Assembly (NCBI GenBank): GCA_963840235.1
Contig: CAWIYC010000001.1
Coordinates: 376,450-440,449, forward strand
Origin: JBBRHQ01 sp963840235
GTDB lineage: Bacteria > Actinomycetota > Thermoleophilia > Solirubrobacterales > 70-9
Reading direction: 5' to 3'
DNA length: 64,000 nt
Part shown: positions 46,936 through 55,737 of the stretch, one piece after another
Numbering within the stretch: position 1 is the stretch's first letter
How the letters are laid out: each line of letters opens with the position of its first letter
Program-made: the position numbers and the translations under genes
Notes under the pieces: generated by a model
Databases searched by the model: none
The model's input: the letters and a program-made list of their open reading frames with translations, nothing else
Told to the model about the DNA's origin: nothing

Positions 46936-48250
46936 TCTTCGGCCCGGCGAAGCACTTCGCTACCGGGAATTACCCCGGTGCGGTTGCGGTCGGAAATTTC
47001 AACCGAGACTCCCACCCTGATCTGGCGTTCGCTCCGGCGATACCGTTGCCGTGCTGCTCGGAAAGGGCGCCGGCGACTTCGGCAAGGCGAGGCACTTCGC
47101 CGCCGGCGGGTTCCCCAGTGCGGTCGCGGTCGGAAACCTCAACGGCGACAGGAACCCCGACCTCGCCGTTGCCAACTTCCTCTCCAGCGACGTCTCGGTG
47201 TTGCTCGGAAACGGCGCCGGCGGCTTCGGCGTGGCGAAGAACTTCGCCGTCAGCATGCTCCAACCCCAACTCGATCGCGATCGGCAACCTCAATGGCGAC
47301 CCGCCGCGACCTCGTAGTCACCAACGACAATGCCACCGGCGTCACGGACGTCTCGGTGCTGCTCGGAAACGGCGACGGCACTTTTGGCGCGGCGACCAAC
47401 TTCGCCGTCGGTCAGTTACCCCGCTCGGTCGCGATCGGCAGGCTCAACGGTGACTCTCATCCAGACCTCGCGGTTGCCAATCGGATTTCCGACAATGTCT
47501 CGATATTGCTCGGAAGGGGCGACGGCACCTTCCGGGCAGGCGAGGAACTTCGCCGCCGGCAACGGCGCCACCTCGATCGCGATCGGCAAGCTCAACAGCG
47601 ACTCTCACCCCGACCTCGCCACCGCCAACTACAACTCGAACAATGTCTCGGTGCTGCTCGGAAGGGGGGACGGCTCATTCGCGAAGGCGAAGAATTTCGC
47701 CGTCGGTATCCACCCCACCTCGGTTGCGATCGGCAACCTCAATGGCGATTCCCACCGCGACCTCGCCGTCACCAACCAGAACTCCAACACAGTCTCGGTG
47801 CTGCTCGGAAACGGCAAAGGCCTCTTCGGCACCGAGACTGGCTATCCGCTCCGCCCGAGGCCCGCAAGTCCCCAGTCAGTCGCGATCGGCAATTTCAACG
47901 CCGACACCAAGCCCGACCTCGCCGTCGCGACCGAAGGTTCCAGAACCCAGGTGTTTCGATACTGCTGAACGCCGGCCCAAGCCACGCACCCTGACCCTCT
48001 CCTACCGACGGAACAACCACAGGTTCGACCGGCAGACTGCGCTCCTCCGACCCCACCTGCATCAGGAGTCAGAGGGGTGAGGGTCCTACGGCGCCGCAGC
48101 GGCCCCGACCGGCAGGTCGGCAGCGCGATCAGCGCCTCCAACGGCACCTACAAGATCGGCCACGCCGCCAATCCCGGCACCTACTACGCGCGGGTTAGGG
48201 CCTGGTCGGCCTGCCGCGCCGAGAGGTCGAAGCCGATCACCCTCGGCTAG
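46936..48250 (+). pseudogene. frameshifted FG-GAP/VCBS repeat protein, copy B, lacking its 5' end
   Basis: Starts in mid-protein directly after the tRNA T-arm copy, so it has no start codon or signal peptide of its own. Five to six FG-GAP repeats can be read in different frames (AVAVGNLNGDRNPDLAVANF, SVAIGRLNGDSHPDLAVANR, SIAIGKLNSDSHPDLATANY, SVAIGNLNGDSHRDLAVTNQ). Frame changes fall at C-runs near 47040, 47265, 47300 and 47530, and again near the end. The C-terminal domain (TLTLSYRRNNHRFD, then VRVLRRRSGPDRQVG and YYARVRAWSACRAERSKPITLG) is a close copy of that of copy A and ends at a TAG at 48250. Confidence 0.8.
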
Positions 48251-48270
48251 CGCCAGCGCCGCCCCGCCCT

Positions 48271-48313
<43 letters not shown>

Positions 48314-48473
48314 GTCTCTCACGACCACCACTGAGCCCTCCTTGCGGAGGGCTTTCGTGTTCTCGAAGGCATCTGCAACAGCCTCCGACACGATTGCGGG
48401 GAGTCGATTCAACTTCGAGGACGTCCCTGAAGTCGACCTGGCAACGGTTGGCTTCAGCCGGTCGGGATCGCGA

Positions 48474-48800
48474 TCAGGCTGCTGAAATTGGCCGATCCGT
48501 TGGCCGTGTCTCCGAGATCTCCTCGATTGCGGCCTGGCATGTGCGGGAGTCGCCGGCGTCGATATCGGCGCGCAGCGTGGTCACCACCGCCACCAAGCGA
48601 CGCCGCAGTGACGGGAGCTCGGGCTTGCCCCAAGCGGCGTGGACGGCCTCACATTCGCGCAGGATCGTGTGGAGCCCGGCGGCCAAGTCGGTCGGAACCC
48701 GCTCGGCTTCCTTGTAGTCGGACAGCGTGCCGGCGACCAAGAGGCTCACCACGAAGATGCCGCTGGTGATGATGCCCGCCGAGACCGCCGTCGGCGACAT
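48474..48800 (-). CDS. small membrane-anchored protein of unknown function, probably 5'-frameshifted
   Basis: From the ATG at 48800 (GGGGAGGGC upstream) 108 residues are encoded: one transmembrane helix (TAVSAGIITSGIFVVSLLVAG) and a helical cytoplasmic part (YKEAERVPTDLAAGLHTILRE, LRRRLVAVVTTLRADIDAGDS). Upstream, a second frame opens at an ATG at 48909 with another hydrophobic helix (LAAQTAVVVAILVALRAV) and shifts frame around 48815-48830 into this one. A two-helix protein of about 140 residues was probably the original form. No family is recognised. Confidence 0.55.
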   Translation of the reverse strand: MSPTAVSAGIITSGIFVVSLLVAGTLSDYKEAERVPTDLAAGLHTILRECEAVHAAWGKPELPSLRRRLVAVVTTLRADIDAGDSRTCQAAIEEISETRPTDRPISAA

Positions 48801-48949
48801 GCCCTCCCCACCAAGCTCCCACAAAGACGGCGCGCAGCGCGACTAGAATCGCGACGACGACGGCCGTCTGCGCGGCGAGTCTCAGGTTTCCGAACATCGT
48901 TCGCGGCATCGCTCGATCTCGAAACTATCGGTCTCCGCGAGCCAAATGG

Positions 48950-49174
48950 ACCCCCACCTTTGCCGTCTCCGGGCCGCTGCCGCCCAAGGAGATGGGCGTC
49001 GTCCTCGGGATCGCCGTGCTCCTGGATGCCTTCCTGGTGCGGCTGCTGTTGGTGCCGGTGCTGCTTCGACTCGCGGGCCCCGCCGCCTGGTATCTGCCGC
49101 GCTGGCTCGGTCGCATCCTGCCCGACGTGCGGGTCGGCCACGGCGACGCGACCCCGGCTCGGAGCCCCGCCTGA
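48950..49174 (+). pseudogene. C-terminal fragment of an MMPL/RND family transporter
   Basis: About 74 codons with no start. The frame reads FAVSGPLPPKEMGVVLGIAV, then LLDAFLVRLLLVPVLLRLAG and AAWYLPRWLGRILPDV. KEMG(V)xxAVLLDAxLVRxxLVPxL is the highly conserved last transmembrane unit of MMPL lipid/drug transporters, followed by the usual WYLPRWL cytoplasmic end. The upstream 650 or more residues are absent. This is a remnant, probably left by recombination in the tRNA-anchored island. Confidence 0.8.
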
Positions 49175-49209
49175 TCACCCTCCGCTGTAAGCTCGTGCGG
49201 GCGGATCAA

Positions 49210-50091
49210 GTGAAACCTGCGGGCGCAGCAGCAGCAGCCAACGAGGAGGCCGTACGAGCCTGGGACACCGTCCTTTACGAGCGGTGGAAGAGCAACCGCA
49301 AGGTCTTCGTGGGCGCACTGGACGAGGTCACCGAGAAGGTATTCGATCGCTTTCCTCCACCCGACGGCGGGCGCTGCATCGACATCGGCTGCGGGTTCGG
49401 CGATACGACCCAACGACTCGCCGAGCTCGTGGGACCGGGGGGTTTCGCGCTCGGCACCGATTCCTCGCCCAAGTTCGTCGAGGACGCCCGCCGCGAAGCG
49501 GCTGAGGCGGGTGTTGGCAATATCGACTTTGAGGTCGCCGATGCCCAGACGGCGGATTGGGACCAGAGCTACGACTACGCCTTCTCACGCATGGGCACAC
49601 AGTTCTTTGCGGCACCCGTCCCCGCCATGCGAACGATCCGCGGGGCTCTCAAGCCCGGCGGCAAGCTTCGCAAGGTCTGCTGGCGCCGCAAGGTCGATAG
49701 CGTGTTCTGGGCGGAGACGGAGCAGGTGGTTCAAGGTTTCCTTTCCCGCCCCGACGAGTATGAGGCGGACACCTGTGGGCCCGGACCATTCTCCTTGGGC
49801 AACCCGGAGACGACTCGCGGCATTCTCGGGGGGGCGGGGTTCGCGGAGATCGAGTTGCACCGGCGCGACTTCGACTACTACATGGGCAAGGACGTGGATG
49901 AGGCGGTCGACGCCCTGCTCGCGATCGGACCCGGCGCCGAGCTGATCCGCCTCAACGGCGAGTACGGCGAAAGCCGCCGGCCCGAGATAGCTGAGGCCCT
50001 CGGTGACCACTACGCCGCCTGGCAGCAGCCGGATGGCTCCATAGTCGGCCGCGGGTCCGTCTGGATCGTCACCGCCACTAACCCCGGTTAG
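49210..50091 (+). CDS. class I SAM-dependent methyltransferase
   Basis: About 293 residues from the GTG at 49210 (GGCGGAT upstream); a GTG at 49195 would add five residues. It opens with a helical part (NEEAVRAWDTVLYERWKSNRK), then motif I CIDIGCGFGDTTQRLAELVG, FALGTDSSPKFVEDA (acidic end of beta-2), FEVADAQTADW and a PGGKLRKVCWR post-I segment. A C-terminal cap of about 120 residues resembles UbiE/COQ5-type small-molecule methyltransferases. The substrate is unknown. It lies between two tRNA-fMet 3' copies and is the only clearly intact gene of that interval. Confidence 0.88.
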   Translation: MKPAGAAAAANEEAVRAWDTVLYERWKSNRKVFVGALDEVTEKVFDRFPPPDGGRCIDIGCGFGDTTQRLAELVGPGGFALGTDSSPKFVEDARREAAEAGVGNIDFEVADAQTADWDQSYDYAFSRMGTQFFAAPVPAMRTIRGALKPGGKLRKVCWRRKVDSVFWAETEQVVQGFLSRPDEYEADTCGPGPFSLGNPETTRGILGGAGFAEIELHRRDFDYYMGKDVDEAVDALLAIGPGAELIRLNGEYGESRRPEIAEALGDHYAAWQQPDGSIVGRGSVWIVTATNPG

Positions 50092-50252
50092 CGCCGTCGG
50101 TTTGACATGGGTCCGGCGCGCAGGGCGATCCCGGCGTACGTTTCTCGGGGTACCAGCCGTGGTACCGAACTGAGCGAAACTCAGCTCACTTCACAGCACC
50201 CGAGACCGCATGAGAGAGCCGAGCAGCCCCCCACAGAGCCAGGGGATGCGAT

Positions 50253-50289
<37 letters not shown>

Positions 50290-50470
50290 GGATTCGACCA
50301 TTCGATTTGCAGGGGTTTCATATGGCGATCAGCCGGAGACTTGCAGGGCGTCGCCTGATGCACCCATTTGGTTCACGGTTCCCCAACCCATGTGCGCCTG
50401 TGCGTGCAACCCCCACATGTCGCAGGAATGGAACTCCGCCGCCCTTGCCACAACCCCGTCTTCGGTTGGG

Positions 50471-51082
50471 TCACGGCGGGGGCGTAGCTGCGGCCAGGAC
50501 GCACAGCGAGGAGTAGGGGCCGGGTACGAAGCGGCTCCGGATTGGCGCGAAGCCGCGGCCGACGAGCTCTTCCGTCGGGTCGACGGGCTGAAGGCCCCAC
50601 GAGCTGCCGGTCAGGTGGGCGAGGCCCGCCACCGTGAGCTCGTAGGGCCTTCCCAAGAACGAGCGCGGGCTGGCCGGCGTGACTGTCACAAGCCGTCCCC
50701 CGGGGCGCAGCACCCGCCCCACCTCCCCAAGCGCGCGTAGGCGCTCGCTGGGCGCGAGCAGATGGATGATGAAGCTCGCAATCACAAGGTCGAAGCTGGC
50801 GGCCGGAAGGGGAAGACTCGTGGCGTCGCCTATCCGGACGCTCCACCCGGCGGGGAGAGGTGGAACACGTTCGAGCATCCCTGGCGAGCTATCGATGCCT
50901 ACGCACTCGCGCGGCCGCGGGTCGATAGCCGCCAGAGCCCGCAGCACGGCCCCGGTTCCGGTGCCGAGATCGAGCAACCGCTCGTCGGCCTGCGGGGCGG
51001 CAAGATCGAGGGCGGCGGAGATCGCGGCGCGTTCGAGGCGCAGCTGGAAGTCGTAGAAGGGTGCGATGCGATCCCAGTCCAC
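50471..51082 (-). CDS. class I SAM-dependent methyltransferase
   Basis: Encodes 203 residues from the ATG at 51082 (MDWDRIAPFYDFQLRLERAA). Motif I is RLLDLGTGTGAVLRALAAID, the acidic residue of beta-2 is in CVGIDSSPGML, motif IV is FDLVIASFIIHLL and post-I reads VLRPGGRLVTVTPASP. The order matches ubiquinone/menaquinone-type methyltransferases, but here the family is used for many small molecules. The substrate is unknown. It lies just outside the third tRNA repeat and has its own orientation, so it may belong to the old chromosome or to an adjoining insertion. Confidence 0.9.
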   Translation of the reverse strand: MDWDRIAPFYDFQLRLERAAISAALDLAAPQADERLLDLGTGTGAVLRALAAIDPRPRECVGIDSSPGMLERVPPLPAGWSVRIGDATSLPLPAASFDLVIASFIIHLLAPSERLRALGEVGRVLRPGGRLVTVTPASPRSFLGRPYELTVAGLAHLTGSSWGLQPVDPTEELVGRGFAPIRSRFVPGPYSSLCVLAAATPPP

Positions 51083-51324
51083 CGGACGCGCAGCGTAGCC
51101 GCCCCTCTCCGAGGCCGACCCCGGTTGAGCAGGCGCGGTGAGCCGAACCCCCTTCAGGCGATCCTCACCAGGCAGAAACCGACCGAAGGGGTTGATGGCG
51201 CAAGTCGAATGGGCGCCCGCGACCGACCGGGGCCGTGGTCCACCCGCAGATTCAGGACCCTCCGCAGCCGCCCACGGGTGCGGCGCGCATCGCCCTTGTC
51301 CGGGACCGATTGGGCACGCTGAGA

Positions 51325-51440
51325 CCCTAGGGTCACGTTGCCGACGTAGGCGCTCTCGACGCCCTTGCCGGTCGGCGTGTCGACGAACGTCAGGATGCCG
51401 CGAGCGCCGGCGAAGCCCCCGGTTCGCCAGCTATGCCGCG
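51325..51440 (-). pseudogene. possible remnant of a small secreted beta-barrel protein gene
   Basis: In the 625 bp between the methyltransferase and the DUF1918 gene no full gene is found. On the minus strand a short stretch reads TGGFAGARGILTFVDTPTGK and then SAYVGNVTL, the pattern of the last strands of dirigent/allene-oxide-cyclase-like barrel proteins common in actinobacteria. No start, signal peptide or upstream strands are present. Assignment by pattern only. Confidence 0.3.
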
Positions 51441-51707
51441 GTTTACACGCAAGAGAGCGGGTTTGGTGGAGTTCGGTGCACCAACGCGGCGACCCTGGCC
51501 GCAGCGCCCCCTGGGCCCGCCGGATGGACCACAACGCCCAATGTGGAAAAGGGCGGCTGCGCTCCCGGGTGGCAGAAATACGATCGGCTGGATGAGGCGG
51601 CAGGGAGGGGCTGGGAGACTGAATCCCGGGAGCGCTGCCGACGCCGCGTCAGCGAGGTGCAGCGTGAGGCGACACTCTGTCTGCCCCAACGGAAAAGAGA
51701 GGACAAG

Positions 51708-51932
51708 ATGTCATCAGAAAAAGAGTCAGTGCTGCGCGCAACCGTCGGCGATCGCTTGGTCGTCAAAGGACACCATCAGGGTGAACCGACGCGGGACGGG
51801 GAGATCCTCAAGGTACTGGGCGACGACGGAGCGCCACCCTATCTGGTGCGCTGGGAAGACGGCCATGAGTCCGAGGTCTTTCCCGGCTCGGATATGTTCG
51901 TCCAGCACTTCGAGGGCACTGACGAGCGCTAG
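51708..51932 (+). CDS. DUF1918 domain small protein
   Basis: Encodes 74 residues from an ATG with GAGAGGACAAG upstream. After a short lead (MSSEKESVLRATVGDRLVVKG) the DUF1918 pattern is complete: GDRLVVKGHHQGEPTRDGEIL, PPYLVRWEDGHESEVFPGSDM. This SH3-like actinobacterial family is often stress-linked; the molecular role is unknown. No operon partner is visible. Confidence 0.88.
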   Translation: MSSEKESVLRATVGDRLVVKGHHQGEPTRDGEILKVLGDDGAPPYLVRWEDGHESEVFPGSDMFVQHFEGTDER

Positions 51933-52020
51933 TCCCGCCGGAGGCGGCAACCGACCGCCAGCCGAGCTCAGCACCGCAGCAGCGCAGCGAGGCCATCCTG
52001 CTCGTCGAGGGCGTCAGGCA

Positions 52021-52113
52021 GCCGTTCGCTCGACGATCCGCGGGGTGGTCATGAGAGACGAATCGGGCCGGGTATTCGCCGGCGCGACCACCCTAAAGAC
52101 GCCTGCAAATCGG
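52021..52113. repeat. dispersed palindromic repeat, copy 1
   Basis: About 90 bp alignable with 58102-58189 and 59826-59913. The core is an inverted repeat GGTGGTC...GCGACCACC with inner ATTCG/CGAAT and a GC-rich centre, followed by the conserved tail CTAAAGACGCCTGCAAAT. In this copy the left arm has a CAT in place of CGC, weakening the stem. It encodes nothing evident and lies between two genes. Confidence 0.75.
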
Positions 52114-52201
52114 CCGGTCTCGATTAGGGGGTTCTATGCGGAAGTGCGCGCAAGGGGCGAAATCTAGGGCGGAAAGGCGACGGAGGGCGCCACTCCTGTC
52201 T

Positions 52202-53338
52202 TCAGACCCGGACGTGCGGGAACGTGGCCGAGCGGCCCTGGAACGAAAGGATCTTCGGGTTCTGGATCATGCCGTCGCGGATCTCGATCGCCCGGCCGAT
52301 GGTCTCGTCGGCCTCCCACGCCCGGGGTCCCGAGATGACGGTCCGCAGGTGGGGCATCAGGGCCTGGCTGATCTCCCACGTGGCCGAGTCCCATAGGAAT
52401 GACGGGCTGTGATCGACCCCGTAGCAGGAGAGGCCGTCGCCGATCGTGAAGATCGGATTCGCGAACGACGTCGGCCGCGCCCATTCGAAGCCCATCCCCG
52501 CATCGCAAGCCACGTCGACGAAGAGGCTACCGCGCCGGAAGAGCGGCAGCTCGTCGTTCATGACGAACATCAGGGGCGCGTCGGTGTCCTGGAGGACGCA
52601 GTTGACGATGATGTCGTGCTCGGCGAGGTACTCGGCGACGGACTCGTGCTGGCTGTCGAGCTCGAGCGTCTGGCTGGGGTGATCCGGATCGCGCTCGAAG
52701 GTGGTCATTCTGACCGAGTGGATCGGCGCCGCGACGGCCGCGACCTGACGCCTCGTCAGCAACGAGACGTCCTGAATGCCCATGGCGGCCAGTGCCGTCA
52801 CTGCACCCCGCCCGGTCGACCCGAAGCTGATCACCACGGCTCGCAGCCGGCGCCCATACTCTCCGGTGATCCCCATCAGCTCCATCGCGTGCAGGGCCGA
52901 GCAGTACCCCGCGAGCTCGTTGTTCTTGTGGAAGACGTGGAGGCCAAACGATCCGTCGTCTGCCCAGTAATTCATCGCCTCCCAGGCGATCAGGGTCAGC
53001 CGTCGATCGATCGCCAGCTGGGTGATCGTCTCGTCCTGGACGCAGTGCGGCCATCCCCACAGAACCTGCCCCTCGCGCATCGTGGCGACGTCATCCGCCA
53101 TGGGCTTGGGAAGCAGCAGCACGTCGCATTGCAGGAGCTGCTCATGCGAGCGCAGGCCGCCGACCAGTGGCGCGAGGTCCGCGTCGGCGAGGCCGAAGCG
53201 CTCGCCGTACCCATGCTCGAGGAAGATGTGCCGCCGCAAGTCAGCGTCGACGTCAGCGACGTGCCGCGGATGGATCGGCAGCCGCCGCTCGTGCTCCTTG
53301 CGGGAGCCCGCGAAGACTCCAAGGGAGAGTTGTTCCAT
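52202..53338 (-). CDS. alanine dehydrogenase/PNT family protein, N5-(carboxyethyl)ornithine synthase-like
   Basis: About 378 residues from the ATG at 53338 (MEQLSLGVFAGSRKEHERRL). The N-terminal half has the Ala-DH/PNT catalytic pattern KEHERRLPIHPRH. The Rossmann part reads VVISFGSTGRGAVTALAAMG. The later stretch SLFVDVACDAGMGFEWARPT and GVDHSPSFLWDSATWEIS matches N5-(carboxyethyl)ornithine synthase better than alanine dehydrogenase. Such enzymes reductively couple an amino-acid side-chain amine with pyruvate using NADPH. The substrate pair is not established. It is a stand-alone gene flanked by a repeat and an IS remnant. Confidence 0.72.
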   Translation of the reverse strand: MEQLSLGVFAGSRKEHERRLPIHPRHVADVDADLRRHIFLEHGYGERFGLADADLAPLVGGLRSHEQLLQCDVLLLPKPMADDVATMREGQVLWGWPHCVQDETITQLAIDRRLTLIAWEAMNYWADDGSFGLHVFHKNNELAGYCSALHAMELMGITGEYGRRLRAVVISFGSTGRGAVTALAAMGIQDVSLLTRRQVAAVAAPIHSVRMTTFERDPDHPSQTLELDSQHESVAEYLAEHDIIVNCVLQDTDAPLMFVMNDELPLFRRGSLFVDVACDAGMGFEWARPTSFANPIFTIGDGLSCYGVDHSPSFLWDSATWEISQALMPHLRTVISGPRAWEADETIGRAIEIRDGMIQNPKILSFQGRSATFPHVRV

Positions 53339-53399
53339 GGCCCTGCCTGAACGTATCAACCCCACCGATTACCGACTTCCGCTGGCTCTGTCAGGGCAA

Positions 53400-53949
53400 T
53401 TAGTCGCTCAACGAAACTCGCAGGTGAGTCGATGGCTGCGACTTGTTGCAATGACCGAACGAGCCGCGCTGGTGGGCTGCCGGGATCCGATGCCCGGCGC
53501 CCTTTGAGCTGATCCGCCCCAGCTTCTTGACGTCGATGTGGATCAGCTCGCCGGGGCGCTGGCGCTCGTAGCGGCGGATCGGCTCCGCCGGCTCGAGGCG
53601 ACTTAGCTTGCCCAGGCCGATCCGCCTCAGGACCGCCGAGACGGTCGAGGTCGCCATCTCCAGCAGTCTCGGCGATCTCGGGCCCGGTCATCCGCAGCCG
53701 CCGCAGGGCGGCGATCGCCTCGACCCGATCGGCGGAAGTGGCGTTGTGGACCGTGCCGGGGGCAGAGCTGCGGTCGAGAAGGCCGGCCTCTCCCTCGGCG
53801 CGGTAGCGGCGACCCACTTGCCGGCGGTCCGCTCGCTCACTCCGGCGGCCTCGGCCGCCTCCGTGAGCGAGAGCCCGCTCCTCGATCACTCGTCTGACCA
53901 TGATCGCCCTGCCCTTCGGGCCGAGGGGCGCGTTAGCGTGCAGCTTCAT
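53400..53949 (-). mobile_element. IS481-type transposase remnant (frameshifted, truncated)
   Basis: Starts MKLHANAPLGPKGRAIMVRR at an ATG (53949) with AAGGAGG 7 nt upstream, the usual IS481-family N-terminus. The frame then changes more than once; the parts RYRAEGEAGLLDRSSAPGTV, RVEAIAALRRLRMTGPEIAE and IGLGKLSRLEPAEPIRRYER / PGELIHIDVKKLGRISSKGAG still read well in two frames. This covers the helix-turn-helix half and the first Asp of the DDE core (HIDVKK). The integrase core beyond it is missing, replaced by unrelated sequence at about 53480. The element cannot be active. Confidence 0.85.
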
Positions 53950-53956
53950 CCGGTGT

Positions 53957-54002
53957 CCTCCTTGGATCTGGGTGGCTTCGACACCCCCAGCCTCCAAGGA
54001 GG
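53957..54002. promoter_or_regulatory. hairpin that covers the IS481 transposase ribosome site
   Basis: CCTCCTTGGA (53957-53966) and TCCAAGGAGG (53993-54002) are exact inverted repeats. On the minus strand the second arm carries AAGGAGG, the transposase Shine-Dalgarno. If transcription reads in from outside, the stem hides it. Such outside-transcription shields are known for IS elements; here it is inferred from structure. Confidence 0.5.
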
Positions 54003-54033
54003 TCCGGATGAACAACGTGCTTAGGAACTACAC

Positions 54034-54198
54034 CTAGTCTTCCCGCCCCGCGGCTTCTGCCTCTGAGGAGATCGGTTCGCCGATCATCTCCAACAGCTTT
54101 TGGAGCGTGACGATCCGGATGCCGGCCTCTGTTGTGTGGTTCGCTGCGCGAGATGGTGGAGGCACCACTAGAAAGGGCCGCCCGCCGCACTTGGCGGA
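54034..54198 (-). pseudogene. possible 3' remnant of an unidentified gene
   Basis: The 450 bp between the IS remnant and the metalloprotease hold no full gene. On the minus strand one open stretch reads GRPFLVVPPPSR and then EAGIRIVTLQKLLEMIGEPI to a TAG at 54034, with protein-like composition but no start codon of note (GTG codons at LVV). The opposite strand also has a short open frame ending at 54307. Neither is convincing. A UUCG-capped hairpin GATCGG/CCGATC lies at 54070-54085. Confidence 0.25.
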
Positions 54199-54452
54199 GG
54201 ATTACCTCCTCCAATCGTTTGCTTGGTTGCTTGAGAAGATGGGAGCGACGATTGATCGCGAAGACGGGGATGACGTGGTGCTGAATTCCGTCATCGGGGT
54301 CTCCTGATTGGACCAGAAGGTCACGCCGAGAATCCGACCCTGGGACTGAGCCTGGCCGAATGTACCCCCTCGGGCAGCCACGCACTTGACGTGGGGACCG
54401 GCAGTGGTTTACTCGAACCGGGAGCAGGCGCGAACACTGAGGAGGAACGTTT

Positions 54453-55364
54453 ATGAGCCCAGCTGTGAAACGTCGGCAATGCGGAACAATGCAGAGCTTC
54501 GAGCAGCTCGCCGAGGAGAACCCCTCCTTTCGCGCCAATCAGAGTGAGATCAACGACTTCACGTTGCGCAGTATTGAGACGGGCGAGGCGCAGCGGATCG
54601 CCCGCAGGCGGATCACGATCCCCGTGGTCGTACACGTTGTCCACAAGCGGGCGCAGGAGAACATCTCAAAGAGCCAGATCCAGAGTCAGATCACCGCGCT
54701 CAACAAGGACTTTCGCGCCCAGAACCCGGATCGCGTCAACGTCCCTGGGGTCTGGCAGGGTCTCGTCGCCGACGCGAAGATCGAGTTCAAGCTTGCAACG
54801 AAGGACCCGGACGGAAAGGCAACGAACGGCATCACGCGCACGGCTACCAGCCGCGACTCCTTCCCCGCCTATAAGGACCCGGTCAAGAAGCGCTCCCAGG
54901 GTGGAGCTCCGGGCTGGCCGAGAGGCCGCTATCTGAACCTATGGGTCTGCAATCTGGCCGATGGACTCCTCGGATACGCCCAGTTCCCCGGGGGACCGGC
55001 GAGGACGGATGGGGTCGTGATCCTTCACAGCGCCTTCGGCACAACCGGCGCCGCCCAGCCGCCGTTCGATAAGGGTCGAACGGCCACTCACGAAATTGGC
55101 CATTGGCTGAACCTGCGACACATCTGGGCCGACACGATCGATTGCTCTGGCTCCGATCTGGTCAACGACACCCCGAATGCCATGGGCCCGAACTACGGCG
55201 CGCCTAGCTTCCCCCATCTCTCCTGCGGGAACGGCCCAAACGGGGACATGTTCATGAACTACATGGACTACACCGACGACGCGGCCATGTTCATGTTCTC
55301 GCCGGGCCAGGTGTCCCGAATGAACGCGGCCCTGGCGGGGCCGCGGAAGTCGTTCGTGAGCTGA
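54453..55364 (+). CDS. M43 (pappalysin/ulilysin-like) zinc metalloprotease
   Basis: Encodes 303 residues from an ATG with GAGGAAC upstream. The metzincin zinc site HEIGHWLNLRH is at residues 213-223, and the Met-turn is MFMNYMDYTDD at about 266-276. Pro-domain-like residues 1-50 contain RRQCGTM with C10, which could act as a cysteine switch. There is no visible signal peptide, unlike typical secreted members. M43 enzymes cut peptides and proteins with calcium support. Neighbouring genes give no substrate. The gene lies in the accessory region beside an IS remnant. Confidence 0.9.
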   Translation: MSPAVKRRQCGTMQSFEQLAEENPSFRANQSEINDFTLRSIETGEAQRIARRRITIPVVVHVVHKRAQENISKSQIQSQITALNKDFRAQNPDRVNVPGVWQGLVADAKIEFKLATKDPDGKATNGITRTATSRDSFPAYKDPVKKRSQGGAPGWPRGRYLNLWVCNLADGLLGYAQFPGGPARTDGVVILHSAFGTTGAAQPPFDKGRTATHEIGHWLNLRHIWADTIDCSGSDLVNDTPNAMGPNYGAPSFPHLSCGNGPNGDMFMNYMDYTDDAAMFMFSPGQVSRMNAALAGPRKSFVS

Positions 55365-55371
55365 TCACCGG

Positions 55372-55713
55372 ATGGGATCGGGGGCGAGATCGGAACAAGC
55401 TCGCCTGGTCGGGCGTTGGATTCACTCTCATGAGGAGGACACGGAGATGGGTCAGGCCTTCCGATCGGCCGACTACCAGTTTCCGCCGTCGCGCGGGCGC
55501 GAGACGTTGGAGCTGCGCGCCGACGGGACATTCGTCGGCAGCAGGCCGGGCCCCACGGATGAGCCCCGCCAGACAGCCGGGTCCTGGGTCGTGGACGGCA
55601 AGCGGCTTCTGATTCGCGAGGGCGACGCAGACCCGGTTGACCGGGTGATGACGATCGTCGAGGCCGAGCCGGGGCGGCTCGTCCTGCGTCGATCTGCGGC
55701 GCAGTCGCCTTGA
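55372..55713 (+). CDS. hypothetical lipocalin-like small protein
   Basis: Encodes 113 residues from an ATG 8 bp after the protease stop, so probably co-transcribed. The pattern LVGRWIHSHEEDTEMGQAFR, PPSRGRETLELRADGTFVGS, GSWVVDGKRLLIR and MTIVEAEPGRLVLRR is that of a small antiparallel beta-barrel. The family is seen widely in actinobacteria without known role. A second in-frame ATG at 55447 would remove the first strand and is unlikely. Confidence 0.72.
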   Translation: MGSGARSEQARLVGRWIHSHEEDTEMGQAFRSADYQFPPSRGRETLELRADGTFVGSRPGPTDEPRQTAGSWVVDGKRLLIREGDADPVDRVMTIVEAEPGRLVLRRSAAQSP

Positions 55714-55737
55714 ACTTCCATGGCACAAGCGGTTGTC

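Noticed and set aside
51433..52167. 244-codon open frame over the DUF1918 gene and repeat copy 1
   Set aside because: It spans a good DUF1918 frame in another phase and a non-coding palindromic repeat; composition is random-like.
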